Of a stretch of DNA of 43,571 nucleotides, positions 18,476 to 27,029 are shown piece after piece. The stretch spans positions 1-43,571 of the forward strand of contig CAXTOX010000018.1 in assembly GCA_964245885.1 (NCBI GenBank). Reading direction: 5' to 3'. The notes beneath the pieces were generated by a model. The model was not told the origin of the DNA. It saw only the letters and a list, made by a program, of their open reading frames with translations, and searched no databases. The translations under genes and the position numbers were made by a program. Source of the stretch: CAHJWO01 sp964245885. Lineage in GTDB: Bacteria; Verrucomicrobiota; Verrucomicrobiia; Chthoniobacterales; SZAS-18. Positions within the stretch are counted from its first letter, which is position 1. Each line of letters opens with the position of its first letter.

Positions 18476-19682
18476 AGACCCGGCGATCTCCTTGCGGGGG
18501 TTGTCGAAGGCGTACACGATCCAGGGCGGCGGGTATGAGCGCACGACCCTGGTGGAAACGGTGTTGCGCAAACTGCGCCACCCTTTGCGCCGCGCCGGGT
18601 CCGAGACGTTCTGGGCGCTCAAGGACGTTTCCTTCGACGTGTACAAGGGCGATGTGGTCGGCCTCGTCGGCCGCAACGGATCCGGCAAAAGCACTCTCCT
18701 GAAGGTCATCAGCCGCATCACCGAGCCGACCGCCGGGGAGATCGACCTGTACGGGCGGGTAGGCTCGCTGCTGGAAGTCGGCACCGGCTTTCACCCGGAA
18801 CTCACCGGCCGCGAGAACATCTTCCTCAACGGGGCCATCCTCGGCATGACCAAGGGGGAGATCCGGCGGCAGTTCGATGCGATCATCGACTTCGCCGGGA
18901 TAGAGAAGTTCCTCGACACGCCGGTCAAACGCTACAGCAGCGGCATGTACGTGCGGCTCGCTTTCGCCGTGGCCGCGCACCTGGAGAGCGAAATCCTGAT
19001 CGTGGACGAGGTGCTCGCCGTCGGGGACGCGGAGTTTCAGAAAAAATGCCTGGGCAAGATGAAGGACGCCGGCAACGCGGGCCGCACGGTGCTCTTCGTC
19101 AGCCACAACCTCAGCGCGGTCCGGGCGCTCTGCACCAAGGCGGTCTTCCTGGTCAACGGCACCGTGCAGGCCGTCAGCGATCCGGCGACGGTCATCGCGT
19201 CCTACCTGGAGGAGGCCGACCGCGTGCGTTACGACAGCTACGAGGGCAGCCTGGGGTTGGTGCTTTCCGATCCGGCTTTTCTCGACGGCACGGGGGCAGA
19301 CGCGGGAACGCTGCTGCACTTCGGCCGCGACTACCAACTGACCATGAAGGTGAGCTGTCCTCAGCCGTTGACAGGCGCGCTCTCGGTGGTCATCTGCGAC
19401 GACGAGGGACTCAAAATCTCCAGCATCCAGTCCATCGAGGAAGGGGCTCCCTACTGGGATCTGTCGCAGATCGGGCGGATCACCTGCGAATTGCCCGCGC
19501 TCTCGCTCGCGCCGGGGAACTATCTGCTGAGCATCTCGTTTCTCGACGGCTACGCCGCCATCCTGACGGCGGAGAACGCCGTCCGCTTCTCCGTGGCAGC
19601 GTCCCCTCTGGGCGACTCGCCGCTCGCGTACACTAAATCGCACGGAGTCTACCGGATCGCCCGCGGCGTGCGGGCGGCGTGA
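18465..19682 (+). CDS. Polysaccharide export ABC ATPase, Wzt-like with C-terminal domain
   Basis: 405 residues. ATG 18465 has AAGGAGG 7 nt upstream, which fixes the start although the frame is open earlier. Walker A GRNGSGKST (69-77), signature RYSSGMYVRLAFAVA (156-170), and Walker B ILIVDEVLAVGD (177-188), all in the form specific to teichoic-acid/O-antigen exporters. Residues about 255-405 form an extra beta-rich domain (LLHFGRDYQLTMKVSC, NYLLSISFLDG) like the Wzt C-terminal glycan-recognition domain, which in known systems selects the capped glycan. It works with the permease just upstream. The two glycosyltransferases downstream probably act on the exported glycan. Confidence 0.92.
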   Translation: MLSKDPAISLRGLSKAYTIQGGGYERTTLVETVLRKLRHPLRRAGSETFWALKDVSFDVYKGDVVGLVGRNGSGKSTLLKVISRITEPTAGEIDLYGRVGSLLEVGTGFHPELTGRENIFLNGAILGMTKGEIRRQFDAIIDFAGIEKFLDTPVKRYSSGMYVRLAFAVAAHLESEILIVDEVLAVGDAEFQKKCLGKMKDAGNAGRTVLFVSHNLSAVRALCTKAVFLVNGTVQAVSDPATVIASYLEEADRVRYDSYEGSLGLVLSDPAFLDGTGADAGTLLHFGRDYQLTMKVSCPQPLTGALSVVICDDEGLKISSIQSIEEGAPYWDLSQIGRITCELPALSLAPGNYLLSISFLDGYAAILTAENAVRFSVAASPLGDSPLAYTKSHGVYRIARGVRAA

Positions 19683-19688
19683 GCAGCG

Positions 19689-20777
19689 GTGATGATGCGT
19701 TCGCTCTTCCTGACGAAGCGATGGGGACACCACACCCCGAGCGGCGGCTACGACGCGCTGGCGGCGGGGTTCCCCGGCGCGTCGAGAATCGGCCGGGCAG
19801 GGGAGACCTCCCGGCTGACCCGGCTGACGCGCGCGGTGTGGCGGCGCTGGCCGCGCGCGGATGACCTGCTGCTGGATTATCAATACGGTGACTTCCTGGC
19901 GGAGTGCCGCGTCCTGACGGCCTGCGCCCGCGGCGGGGTGGACGTGGTTCACGCTTTGTACGGCGACGAACAAACCGGCGTTTTGCTGCGCCGCCGCCGC
20001 CTGTTGCGCGCCGGGTTGGTGGCGTCGTTCCACCTGCCGTCCGACCTGGTCGCGGAACGCTGGCGGGGCAACGAAGCGCGCCTGACCGGGAACCTCGACG
20101 CCGTCGTCGTCGTCTCGCGCGCCCAACTGGAGGATTACCGCCGCTGGTTCGGCGAGGAACGGGTCGTGTACATCCCGCACGGCATCAACACCGGCTGCTT
20201 CCGGCCGCCGGACGTTTTCCGCCCGGCGGAGACGGTCCGGTTGATGATCGTCGGCGACACGTACCGCGACTGGGAAACCCTGCACCGGGTCGCCGACCTC
20301 TGCGCCCGCGAGAACTTGCCGGTGGCCATCGACGCCGTCGTCCCGACGGATGCCCGGCGGTATTTCCTCGGCTGCGACAACGTCCGGCTGCACAGCCGGG
20401 TGCCGGAGGATGCCTTCATCGAAATGTACCAGCGCGCGGACGCCCTGTTGTTGCCCGTCACCACGGCCACCGCCAACAACGCCGTCCTCGAATCCCTTGC
20501 CTGCGGCACCCCGGTCATCAGCACGGCGGCCGACGGAATCCTCGACTACGTGGACGAGGCGAGCGGGTGGTTGTTTCCACCCGGCGAACCACGGGCCATC
20601 GTCGATCTCGTCGCCAGCATCTGCCGCGACCGCTCGGTGGCCTTCGCCAAGCGGGCAGGAGCCCGCGCCAAGGCGTTGACCTTTGGCTGGGAGGTGGTCG
20701 TCGAACAAACCAGGCTGGTACACGCGGCGGTCATGCAGGGAGCTTCCCCGGCGCGAACGCTGGCGGCGCGGACCTGA
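19689..20777 (+). CDS. GT4-family (GT-B) glycosyltransferase
   Basis: 362 residues. Begins GTG 19689 or ATG 19692/19695, 6-12 bp after the ATPase stop. A GT-B fold is indicated by an N-terminal acceptor half, the linker YIPHGINTGCFRPP, and the donor-binding half with MIVGDTYRDWETL and LPVTTATANNAVLESLACGTPVISTAADGI, the E-x7-E-type nucleotide-sugar site. No signal or TM segment; it probably works at the inner face of the membrane on the lipid-linked glycan exported by the adjacent ABC pair. The sugar donor cannot be told from sequence. Confidence 0.88.
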   Translation: MMMRSLFLTKRWGHHTPSGGYDALAAGFPGASRIGRAGETSRLTRLTRAVWRRWPRADDLLLDYQYGDFLAECRVLTACARGGVDVVHALYGDEQTGVLLRRRRLLRAGLVASFHLPSDLVAERWRGNEARLTGNLDAVVVVSRAQLEDYRRWFGEERVVYIPHGINTGCFRPPDVFRPAETVRLMIVGDTYRDWETLHRVADLCARENLPVAIDAVVPTDARRYFLGCDNVRLHSRVPEDAFIEMYQRADALLLPVTTATANNAVLESLACGTPVISTAADGILDYVDEASGWLFPPGEPRAIVDLVASICRDRSVAFAKRAGARAKALTFGWEVVVEQTRLVHAAVMQGASPARTLAART

Positions 20778-20788
20778 AGCAACGCACC

Positions 20789-21724
20789 ATGCCGCCAAGC
20801 ACGGTCTCGATCATCATTTGCACGCGCAACCGTGCGGCCAGCCTCGCGCAGACCCTGGCCTCCCTCGGTCGTTGCGCGCTGCCTCCGGAGTTGGAAACGG
20901 AGTTCCTCGTGGTGGACAACGGTTCGACGGACGAGACCGCGCAGGTTGTCCGGGCGGCTGCCCTCCCGAACGGGTTGGAGGTGAAGTACCTGCGGGAGCA
21001 TGCGACGGGGTTGTCGAGAGCGCGCAACGCCGGACTCCGGCACGGCCGGGGCGACATTTTCCTGTTTACGGACGACGACGTGCGCGTGCCGACGGATTGG
21101 ATCGCGGGAATGAGCAAGCCGATCATGTCTGGCGAGGCGGACGCCGTGGCCGGAGGCGTGCGTTTCCCGGCGGAGTACGAGCCGAAGCTCTCGCAGGAAC
21201 CGTTTCGATCCCGCCGCGGTTGGCTGGCCACGACGGAAGGAACTGACCCGCTCGACCCGGGTTGCCTCGTCGGGGCCAACATGGCCTTCAGCCGCCGCGT
21301 GGTGGACGCCGTGGGTGGATTCGACCCGGAACTGGGCGCGGGGGCGCTCGGCTTTTGCGAGGAAACGTTGTTCGCGTTCCGGCTTCTGGATGCGGGGTTG
21401 CGCATCCGCGCCGCGTTTGGCGTCAGCGTGGAGCACCACTTCGATCTCGCCCGGTTGACGCCGGCCACGTTGGCGGACATGTCCATGCGCATGGGCCGTT
21501 CGGCCGCTTACGTGGACTATCACTGGGCACACCACGAAGTGACCGCCGTGCGGTCGAAGGCGGGAAAGGCAGCGATCCTCCTGTTCTTGGAACGGCTGAA
21601 AAGCCCTTGGAGACGGATCACCGGCGGGTCGATCCTACCGGAGGCGCAACGGGTGCAAAACCTCGCCTACTGGCAGAAACTCGCGGAACTCGACGAGCAG
21701 CCCTACCGCTACGCGCGCCGGTGA
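20789..21724 (+). CDS. GT2-family (GT-A) glycosyltransferase
   Basis: 311 residues from ATG 20789. The GT-A features are clear: VSIIICTRNRAASL at the N terminus, FLVVDNGSTDET, FLFTDDDVRVP with the DxD-type metal site, and NMAFSRRVVDAVGGFDPELG with the downstream acidic CEETLFAFRLL. Last gene of the polysaccharide cluster, 11 bp after the GT4 gene. It adds a sugar to the exported glycan or trims the repeat; the specificity is unknown. tRNA-Ser follows 20 bp downstream on the other strand. Confidence 0.9.
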   Translation: MPPSTVSIIICTRNRAASLAQTLASLGRCALPPELETEFLVVDNGSTDETAQVVRAAALPNGLEVKYLREHATGLSRARNAGLRHGRGDIFLFTDDDVRVPTDWIAGMSKPIMSGEADAVAGGVRFPAEYEPKLSQEPFRSRRGWLATTEGTDPLDPGCLVGANMAFSRRVVDAVGGFDPELGAGALGFCEETLFAFRLLDAGLRIRAAFGVSVEHHFDLARLTPATLADMSMRMGRSAAYVDYHWAHHEVTAVRSKAGKAAILLFLERLKSPWRRITGGSILPEAQRVQNLAYWQKLAELDEQPYRYARR

Positions 21725-21744
21725 GCCGGCAGATGGGCATACGT

Positions 21745-21829
21745 CGGAGGAGGTGGGATTCGAACCCACGGATCCTTACGGATCTCCGGTTTTCAAGACC
21801 GGTGCAATAAACCGCTCTACCACTCCTCC
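21745..21829 (-). tRNA. tRNA-Ser (TGA anticodon)
   Basis: On the minus strand GGAGGAG pairs with CTCCTCC, the anticodon arm CCGGT-CTTGAAA-ACCGG gives TGA, and a long variable arm (GATCCGTAAGGATC) marks a class II tRNA. Discriminator G; CCA not encoded. Confidence 0.95.
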
Positions 21830-21892
21830 TTGGCTGCGCGGACAAGAGCCTACCATGGGGCGGCAAAACTGCCAAGCGTTCGAGGAAAATCC

Positions 21893-22147
21893 TCAGTGAC
21901 CGTTGCCGACGCCGGCAGCTCCGCCGGACGTTCCCGCGCCGTTCCCCGCGCCGCCGCCGATCGTCGGCACCACGTTCCCCGGCACGGTGGGGCTGGTGGA
22001 CTCCGCCCCGGGTCCGGGCGCGGCCGTGGGAACCGTCGGGTTCCCCGAAATGTCGGTGCCGGTACAGGCTGTCATTGCGAGAGGCGCGGCACACGCAACC
22101 GACACGAAGAGGACATGGCGAAAGGCTGTTTTGACCGTCATGTCCAT
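21893..22147 (-). CDS. Small Gly/Pro/Thr-rich lipoprotein
   Basis: 84 residues from the ATG at 22147, or 82 from the ATG at 22141 (MTVKTAFRH), which gives a better signal peptide. A basic n-region, hydrophobic VLFVSVACAAPLAM, and a MTAC lipobox are followed by a low-complexity tail of Thr/Pro/Gly ending GGAAGVGNGH. No domain is recognisable. Such short lipid-anchored low-complexity proteins are often envelope spacers. It is 39 bp before ispE on the other side and is read alone. Confidence 0.6.
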   Translation of the reverse strand: MDMTVKTAFRHVLFVSVACAAPLAMTACTGTDISGNPTVPTAAPGPGAESTSPTVPGNVVPTIGGGAGNGAGTSGGAAGVGNGH

Positions 22148-22186
22148 TGATACGCGGCTCGGTTATCGCGCGCTTGTACCTGATGG

Positions 22187-23059
22187 CTAGCCAGGCCCAA
22201 CGCCGAGGCCGGCTGGACCCGTCGGGAGCGTTTCACAGGCCAGCGTCCAGAGTTCGCCGAAATTTTTCACCGCGCGGGCGGCCACGGCGGCAGCGACGGC
22301 GGAGTGCGAGCGCAGCACTGCCAGCACCGTTGAACCCGAACCCGAAAGCAGCGCGCCAGCGACCTCCGGCTGCGCCAGCAGCCAGGTCTTCAGTTCGGCC
22401 AGCAGCACGTATTTCTCGAAGACCGGACGTTCGAGGTCGTTGATCATTTCGCCCCACCCGAACGGCTGCGCCTCGTAAAGGACGCCCGGCAGGACGCGTG
22501 AGTTTCGCCAACGTTGGTACGCCCAGGGGGTCGGGACGGGGAAAGGAGGCTTGAGCAAAAGCAGCGGCAAACGTTCTCCGAACGGCACCGGCTCGACGAT
22601 CTCGCCGCGCCCGCGGCAAACCGCCGCGCTCTGGAACACGAAAAACGGCACGTCCGACCCCAACTCGGCCGCCAGCGCGGCGAGCTGCGCCGCAGCCAGT
22701 CTGGAGCCGCAAAGGGTGTTCAGGGCCAACAGGACCGCCGCCGCGTCGCTGCTGCCGCCGCCGAGGCCCGCGCCGTGCGGCACGCGCTTGGTCAACGTGA
22801 TCTGCACGGGCGGCATCCCGGGATCGACCTCGCGCCGAAAAATCTCCGCCGCGCGGCACACGAGGTTTTCCGGGCCGGCCGGCAGGGAAGGGTCGCTGCA
22901 AACCAGCTCGACCGGCACTCCGGCCGGCCGCCAGGCGATCTCCAACTCGTCGGCCAGCGAGAGCGGGACCATCCGCGTTTCGATCTCGTGAAATCCGTCC
23001 TCGCGACGGCCGAGCACGCGCAAAGAAAGGTTGATTTTAGCGGGGGCGGACCATTTCAT
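22187..23059 (-). CDS. ispE: IspE, 4-diphosphocytidyl-2-C-methyl-D-erythritol kinase
   Basis: 290 residues. ATP-dependent GHMP kinase of the MEP isoprenoid pathway; it phosphorylates CDP-ME. MKWSAPAKINLSLRVLGRREDGFHEI is the classic N terminus (Lys8, His24), the GHMP ATP loop is VPHGAGLGGGSSDAAAVLLALN, and GALLSGSGSTVLAVL is the C-terminal glycine motif. The ATG at 23059 is decided by the family N terminus although the frame is open for 270 codons upstream. It is divergent from pyrF with 21 bp between starts. The MEP pathway would feed undecaprenyl phosphate for the glycan clusters nearby. Confidence 0.95.
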   Translation of the reverse strand: MKWSAPAKINLSLRVLGRREDGFHEIETRMVPLSLADELEIAWRPAGVPVELVCSDPSLPAGPENLVCRAAEIFRREVDPGMPPVQITLTKRVPHGAGLGGGSSDAAAVLLALNTLCGSRLAAAQLAALAAELGSDVPFFVFQSAAVCRGRGEIVEPVPFGERLPLLLLKPPFPVPTPWAYQRWRNSRVLPGVLYEAQPFGWGEMINDLERPVFEKYVLLAELKTWLLAQPEVAGALLSGSGSTVLAVLRSHSAVAAAVAARAVKNFGELWTLACETLPTGPAGLGVGPG

Positions 23060-23080
23060 GGGAACGAAGCCCCGCACACT

Positions 23081-23800
23081 GTGACAACTCCCGGCCACGC
23101 GAAAGACAAAATCATCCTCCCGCTCGACGTTCCCGACGAAGCATCCGCCCTGCGGCTCGTGGAAAGCCTGGCGGGCACCCTTTCGTTCTACAAGGTCGGT
23201 CTGGAGCTTTTCACCCGCTGCGGACCCGGCGTGATCGCGCGGATCAAAAATGCCGCACCGGGCGGGCGGATCTTTCTGGACTTGAAGTTGCACGACATCC
23301 CCAACACGGTCGCGGGCGCCGTGCGCGCCGCCGCCGCTCTGGACGTGGAGTTTCTCACGGTGCACCTCTGCGGAGGCGCGGCGATGCTCCGGGCTGCCGC
23401 CGCGGAGGCGGGCAGCAAGCTGCGGTTGCTCGGCGTGAGTGTCCTGACCAGCAGCGATGAGCAGACGCTGCACGAAACCGGCGTGGCCGGCGGCGTCGCG
23501 GAACAGGTGCTGCGGCTGGCCGCGCTCGGTGCCGCCGGCGGACTGCGCGGCGTCGTGGCCAGCCCGCACGAGATCGCGGTCCTCCGGTCGCGCTTCGGGG
23601 CGGACCTGACGATTGTCGTCCCGGGAGTCCGGCTGCTTTCGGCCGCGGCTGCCCCGGACGATCAGCGCCGCGTGATGACCCCGCGGCAAGCGTTGGACGC
23701 CGGGGCGGATTATTTGGTGATCGGACGGCCAATCACAGCTCAACCCAACCCACGGGCGGCGGCCGAGCAGATCATCCGTGAAATGACCGCTTCCGCCTGA
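23081..23800 (+). CDS. pyrF: PyrF, orotidine 5'-phosphate decarboxylase
   Basis: 239 residues from GTG 23081. It makes UMP from OMP, the last step of pyrimidine synthesis. KIILPLDVPDE, the catalytic triad segment IFLDLKLHDIPNTV (Asp-Lys-Asp), the phosphate loop VTTP-like TIVVPGVRL, and DYLVIGRPIT are all present. An upstream extension of the frame to 22514 is an ispE shadow. The short 21-bp gap to ispE means the two divergent genes must share promoter elements placed inside each other's 5' ends. It is 4 bp from the lipoate-ligase-type gene, so co-transcribed. Confidence 0.94.
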   Translation: MTTPGHAKDKIILPLDVPDEASALRLVESLAGTLSFYKVGLELFTRCGPGVIARIKNAAPGGRIFLDLKLHDIPNTVAGAVRAAAALDVEFLTVHLCGGAAMLRAAAAEAGSKLRLLGVSVLTSSDEQTLHETGVAGGVAEQVLRLAALGAAGGLRGVVASPHEIAVLRSRFGADLTIVVPGVRLLSAAAAPDDQRRVMTPRQALDAGADYLVIGRPITAQPNPRAAAEQIIREMTASA

Positions 23801-23804
23801 GCGC

Positions 23805-24524
23805 ATGGAAGCTCCGCGTCCGTGCTTTCCGCGCCTGCAGGTCATCCGCGACCCGGTCGCCCGCACCGGGCCGATGAACATGGCACTCGACGAGGTGCTG
23901 CTGGGTGCCGCGGGTGAGGCGGTGATCTTGAGGCTCTACGACTGGTCGGAGCCGACGGTGTCGTTTGGCTATTTCGAACCGGCGGCGTCGGCGCGGGGCG
24001 TCGCACGCAGCCGGCCGGTGGTTCGTCGGTGGACGGGTGGGGGCATCGTCGAACACGGCGAGGACCTGACCTATTCGCTGTGCGCGCCGCGCTCGTGCCC
24101 GTTCACCGCGCTGCGGAGCGCGGAGTCTTATCGGAGAGTCCACGCCGCGGTCGCGACGGCCTTGTCTCGCTGCGGCCTGCCGGCGGAAACCCACGACCTT
24201 CCGGTTAGCGCACGGCTTCCCGCCGGGGCATTGAACGCCTGTTTCGAGCGGCCGGTCCTCCACGACCTCGTTGCCAGCGGCCGCAAGATCGCGGGCGGGG
24301 CGCAACGCCGCAACCGCACGGGCCTGCTGCACCAAGGGAGCGTCCTATCCGGGTTCAACGATCCCACCGCGCTCGCGGCTTGGAAACGCGCGATGCGCCA
24401 GGAACTCCCTTCCGCGCTGGGCGTACGGTGCGAGGAGAGGGAACTCACGCCGCTGGAGGTCGCGCCAGCCCACGCGCTGGCAGAGGCAAGGTATGCCGAC
24501 CCCGGCTGGACCGACCGGATCTGA
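23805..24524 (+). CDS. Lipoate-protein ligase A / LipM-type octanoyltransferase family
   Basis: 239 residues from ATG 23805. Attaches lipoate or octanoate to lysines of 2-oxoacid dehydrogenases and GcvH. The BPL/LplA fold is clear: MNMALDEVLL, VVRRWTGGGIVEHGEDLTYS (72-91), and GRKIAGGAQRR with the catalytic-type Lys161 followed by GLLHQGSVL. Cys146 in ACFERP sits where octanoyltransferase LipM has its nucleophile, so it could be LipM rather than LplA. It lacks the extra C-terminal adenylation accessory domain of E. coli LplA. Operon with pyrF. Confidence 0.85.
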   Translation: MEAPRPCFPRLQVIRDPVARTGPMNMALDEVLLGAAGEAVILRLYDWSEPTVSFGYFEPAASARGVARSRPVVRRWTGGGIVEHGEDLTYSLCAPRSCPFTALRSAESYRRVHAAVATALSRCGLPAETHDLPVSARLPAGALNACFERPVLHDLVASGRKIAGGAQRRNRTGLLHQGSVLSGFNDPTALAAWKRAMRQELPSALGVRCEERELTPLEVAPAHALAEARYADPGWTDRI

Positions 24525-24533
24525 CGCCGTGCT

Positions 24534-25898
24534 TCAGCGTTGCAGCGGCAGGACCCGCCGCACGCTCGTGCGCGGGGTGACCACGAAGGCGGAAGCCGTG
24601 GGCCGGTAGTCCATCATCTCCAGGCAGCGGAAACGGAAGAGCAGCAGAAAGGCGTGTTCCGCGGCCACCCCGAGCGCCTTGGCGATGGCCGGCAGATCGC
24701 GCCGGCCTTCCACCTGCCGCACAAACTCCTGCTCCTGCTCACAAAGATCGAGGGTGCGCAGGGTCTCCGCGCCGTTTTTTCGGAAGCTGACGCTGCCCGT
24801 CAGACCCTCGTGCCGCACGATCGGCGCCACGTCCTTGGCTTGCAAATGACGCAGCGTCCCGAGCAGCCAGGCGTCCACCGGTTCGCGTCTTGCGTCCAAC
24901 CGGAGCGCGAAGCCCGGCAGCGCATCCAGCGCGGTGAACTCAAACGCCAGCGAAGCGGCGGGCACGGTCCACAGACGCGCGAAATGCTGCTGACCGAACC
25001 GGTGGAGGAGAGTCACCGCCGTCGTCTTCGACAACAGCCCCCTCGCCCCGAGCGATAAAAAGAAGGGGATGCCAGTCTGCGCCTGTTCCGCCACGGCGTC
25101 ATCGAGGATGGCCGGACTGACCTTCGGCGGAACCACCCCGTCGGCGTCCTCACCGTACCGCCGCGCATCGCGGGTCGCCACGACCACGATCTGGCCGTCG
25201 TCCATGAAAAGCTCCGTCGCCGGTGCCACCCCCGCCCGGACGCGGAAAACGCCGGTGAGCTGTCGCGCCGCCGCCTCGTTCATGGCCGTCCGCAGACGGA
25301 GCGGTTCGGGCGGCAGCCGCGGCGTCTGGCCGCCGCGCACCATCGTCACCCTTGCCTTGGCGTGCGCAATCGCCCGCGCCGTGTGGACGCGAATCGTTTC
25401 CCGTCTCGCGACCGCCGCGGCGGAGACGACGGTCACCTTCCGCTGATCGGTCAGGATGGGCGTGCGTACCGGGTACGGAGCGGCACTTTGTTCGCGGAGC
25501 TTGCGAATCGGCGCGTCGGACTTCGCGGACTCGAACACCGCTTCCACCGTGCTGACGAGTTGCTCGGGGGTAAAGGGTTTTACGAGGAAACTGACGACGT
25601 TTGGCGGCAGCAAACCGGGCGAGGGCGGGGTCATCCCTCGCCCGAGGAGCAGAATCACCGGGATACCACTCGTGCGGGGTTCATCGAACAGCCGCCTGCA
25701 AAGTTCGGCGTCCGGCTGCCCGGCGATCTGGTAATCCACGAGGACGAGCCGAACCCCTGACGCGCATGCCCGTGCGAAGCCCTCGGTCGCACGGGTCGCG
25801 GTAACCACCTCGCCGCAGCCCGCCCGTGCGCTGAGCACGTTGGTGGCGATGCGGCGCAGGATCACACTGTCGTCGATCAGCAGGATTTTCAGGTCCAT
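24534..25898 (-). CDS. Response regulator with PATAN/DUF4388-like output
   Basis: 454 residues from the ATG at 25898, where the receiver begins (MDLKILLIDDSVILRR). Phospho-acceptor Asp55 in LVLVDYQIAG and Lys107 in FLVKPFTP are in place. About 215-270 resembles a PATAN (DUF4388) domain: LTGVFRVRAGVAPATELFMDDGQIVVVA. The C-terminal part (LRTLDLCEQEQEFVRQVEGRRDLPAIAKALG) looks like the winged-helix half common in such regulators. PATAN regulators act by protein contact in motility or stress control rather than by binding DNA. It converges on the lipoate-type gene, 9 bp apart; no kinase is adjacent. Confidence 0.8.
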   Translation of the reverse strand: MDLKILLIDDSVILRRIATNVLSARAGCGEVVTATRATEGFARACASGVRLVLVDYQIAGQPDAELCRRLFDEPRTSGIPVILLLGRGMTPPSPGLLPPNVVSFLVKPFTPEQLVSTVEAVFESAKSDAPIRKLREQSAAPYPVRTPILTDQRKVTVVSAAAVARRETIRVHTARAIAHAKARVTMVRGGQTPRLPPEPLRLRTAMNEAAARQLTGVFRVRAGVAPATELFMDDGQIVVVATRDARRYGEDADGVVPPKVSPAILDDAVAEQAQTGIPFFLSLGARGLLSKTTAVTLLHRFGQQHFARLWTVPAASLAFEFTALDALPGFALRLDARREPVDAWLLGTLRHLQAKDVAPIVRHEGLTGSVSFRKNGAETLRTLDLCEQEQEFVRQVEGRRDLPAIAKALGVAAEHAFLLLFRFRCLEMMDYRPTASAFVVTPRTSVRRVLPLQR

Positions 25899-26144
25899 CA
25901 CTTCGGTAAGCAAACGCCGCGAGCCTCGTGAGCAGGGTTCGCCGGGGCGCACGCGTATTTCCCTGCATCAACAGCTTGCATGCCAGCACTTCGACCGGAG
26001 GCACGCCTTCGGTCGCGGCAGTTTGGGTTGAAACGAGACTTGGGGTGAATACCTCAGAGAAAACGAGGAATTTTGCCCAGCTTTACCCGCTTCAAAGCGC
26101 GCTCGAAGAATTTTTCCTGACGCGCAGTTTCTCTCGTTTGCACT

Positions 26145-26945
26145 TCAACTCTCCATTCTGACAACGAAGCCGAACTCCTCGACTGCTTCCTGGACGCTGG
26201 TGGACAGCTCAAACTTTTCGACCGCGCAGATTCCACTCGGCACGAACTCCAAGCTGACATCCGCTGCGAACCCGGTGCTCCGCAAAATTTCCGACCATGG
26301 AATGACCCCTTCCTCCAAACGGCAAAACCTCCCGTCGGCCATGCGATTTTGCAGGTGGATGTGCCGGACGTAAGGCTTTTGCAGTTCCCACTGTGCCCGT
26401 GCGGCGACCGGTTCGAAGACTGTGGGCTGCCACAACAAACCGACGTTCGCCGCCGTGCTGGTCTCCATCAGCGCGATCATGTTCGCGGGATCGTCGGCCA
26501 GCGAGCCGTCGTGAGTTTCGAGCAAAAACTGAACGTCGGGACGCTGGTTCGCCAAGGTGTGCAAACGGGTGCCGATCTCCTGGATCGTGGCTTGGACCTG
26601 CGTGGGATCGGAGCTTTCGCCGGGAAACAGCCGAACCTTGCTGAACCCAAAACGGTCCACCCGCGCCAGCAGCTCGGCGGATTGCTGGCGGAACGAAGCG
26701 TCCGGATTTTTGTGCGGGGAAAGTTCCAGGTAGGAACTGAGCACCGTCGGCACGAGGTGGAGCCGTTCGAAGAGCGGGACCATCGCCGGTTCGTCCGGCA
26801 ACAGTGCAAGGTGGGGTTCAAACACTTCGAGCTTGTAGAATCCGGCCCCGGCGATGGTGGGTAGGATCTCGGACAGGGGACGGGATACCCGTTCGGGTGT
26901 CCAACGGGCGGGTTCGAGAGCGATGGTGTGCAGCAGGATGTTCAC
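26145..26945 (-). CDS. Xylose-isomerase-like TIM-barrel protein (AP endonuclease 2 family)
   Basis: 266 residues. MNILLHTIALEPARW begins the barrel; conserved acidic/His ligands for a divalent metal are seen in FYKLEVFEPHLALL, FLLETHDGSLADDP, HIHLQNRMADGRFC and VSLEFVPSGI. Proteins of this fold isomerise or epimerise sugars and polyols. It is the last gene of a minus-strand cluster after an exporter and a glycosyltransferase (84 bp between), so it may supply or modify a sugar precursor. The 246-bp stretch 25899-26144 after it holds the promoter of the response regulator; I see no gene there. Confidence 0.78.
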   Translation of the reverse strand: MNILLHTIALEPARWTPERVSRPLSEILPTIAGAGFYKLEVFEPHLALLPDEPAMVPLFERLHLVPTVLSSYLELSPHKNPDASFRQQSAELLARVDRFGFSKVRLFPGESSDPTQVQATIQEIGTRLHTLANQRPDVQFLLETHDGSLADDPANMIALMETSTAANVGLLWQPTVFEPVAARAQWELQKPYVRHIHLQNRMADGRFCRLEEGVIPWSEILRSTGFAADVSLEFVPSGICAVEKFELSTSVQEAVEEFGFVVRMES

Positions 26946-27029
26946 TGGAAAGGAAGACGAGATCGTTCGCGCTTCGTGCGGCGACGACCGGTCGCGCGTT
27001 TATTTTGCGGTGGCCAGGTGCGCCGGCGT

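Noticed and set aside
18468..20798. Minus-strand frame of 776 codons
   Set aside because: Spans antisense to the Wzt-like ATPase and GT4 genes, both firmly identified; low-complexity translation.
22514..23080. N-terminal extension of the pyrF frame
   Set aside because: Antisense to ispE and unlike any PyrF; GTG 23081 gives the normal length.
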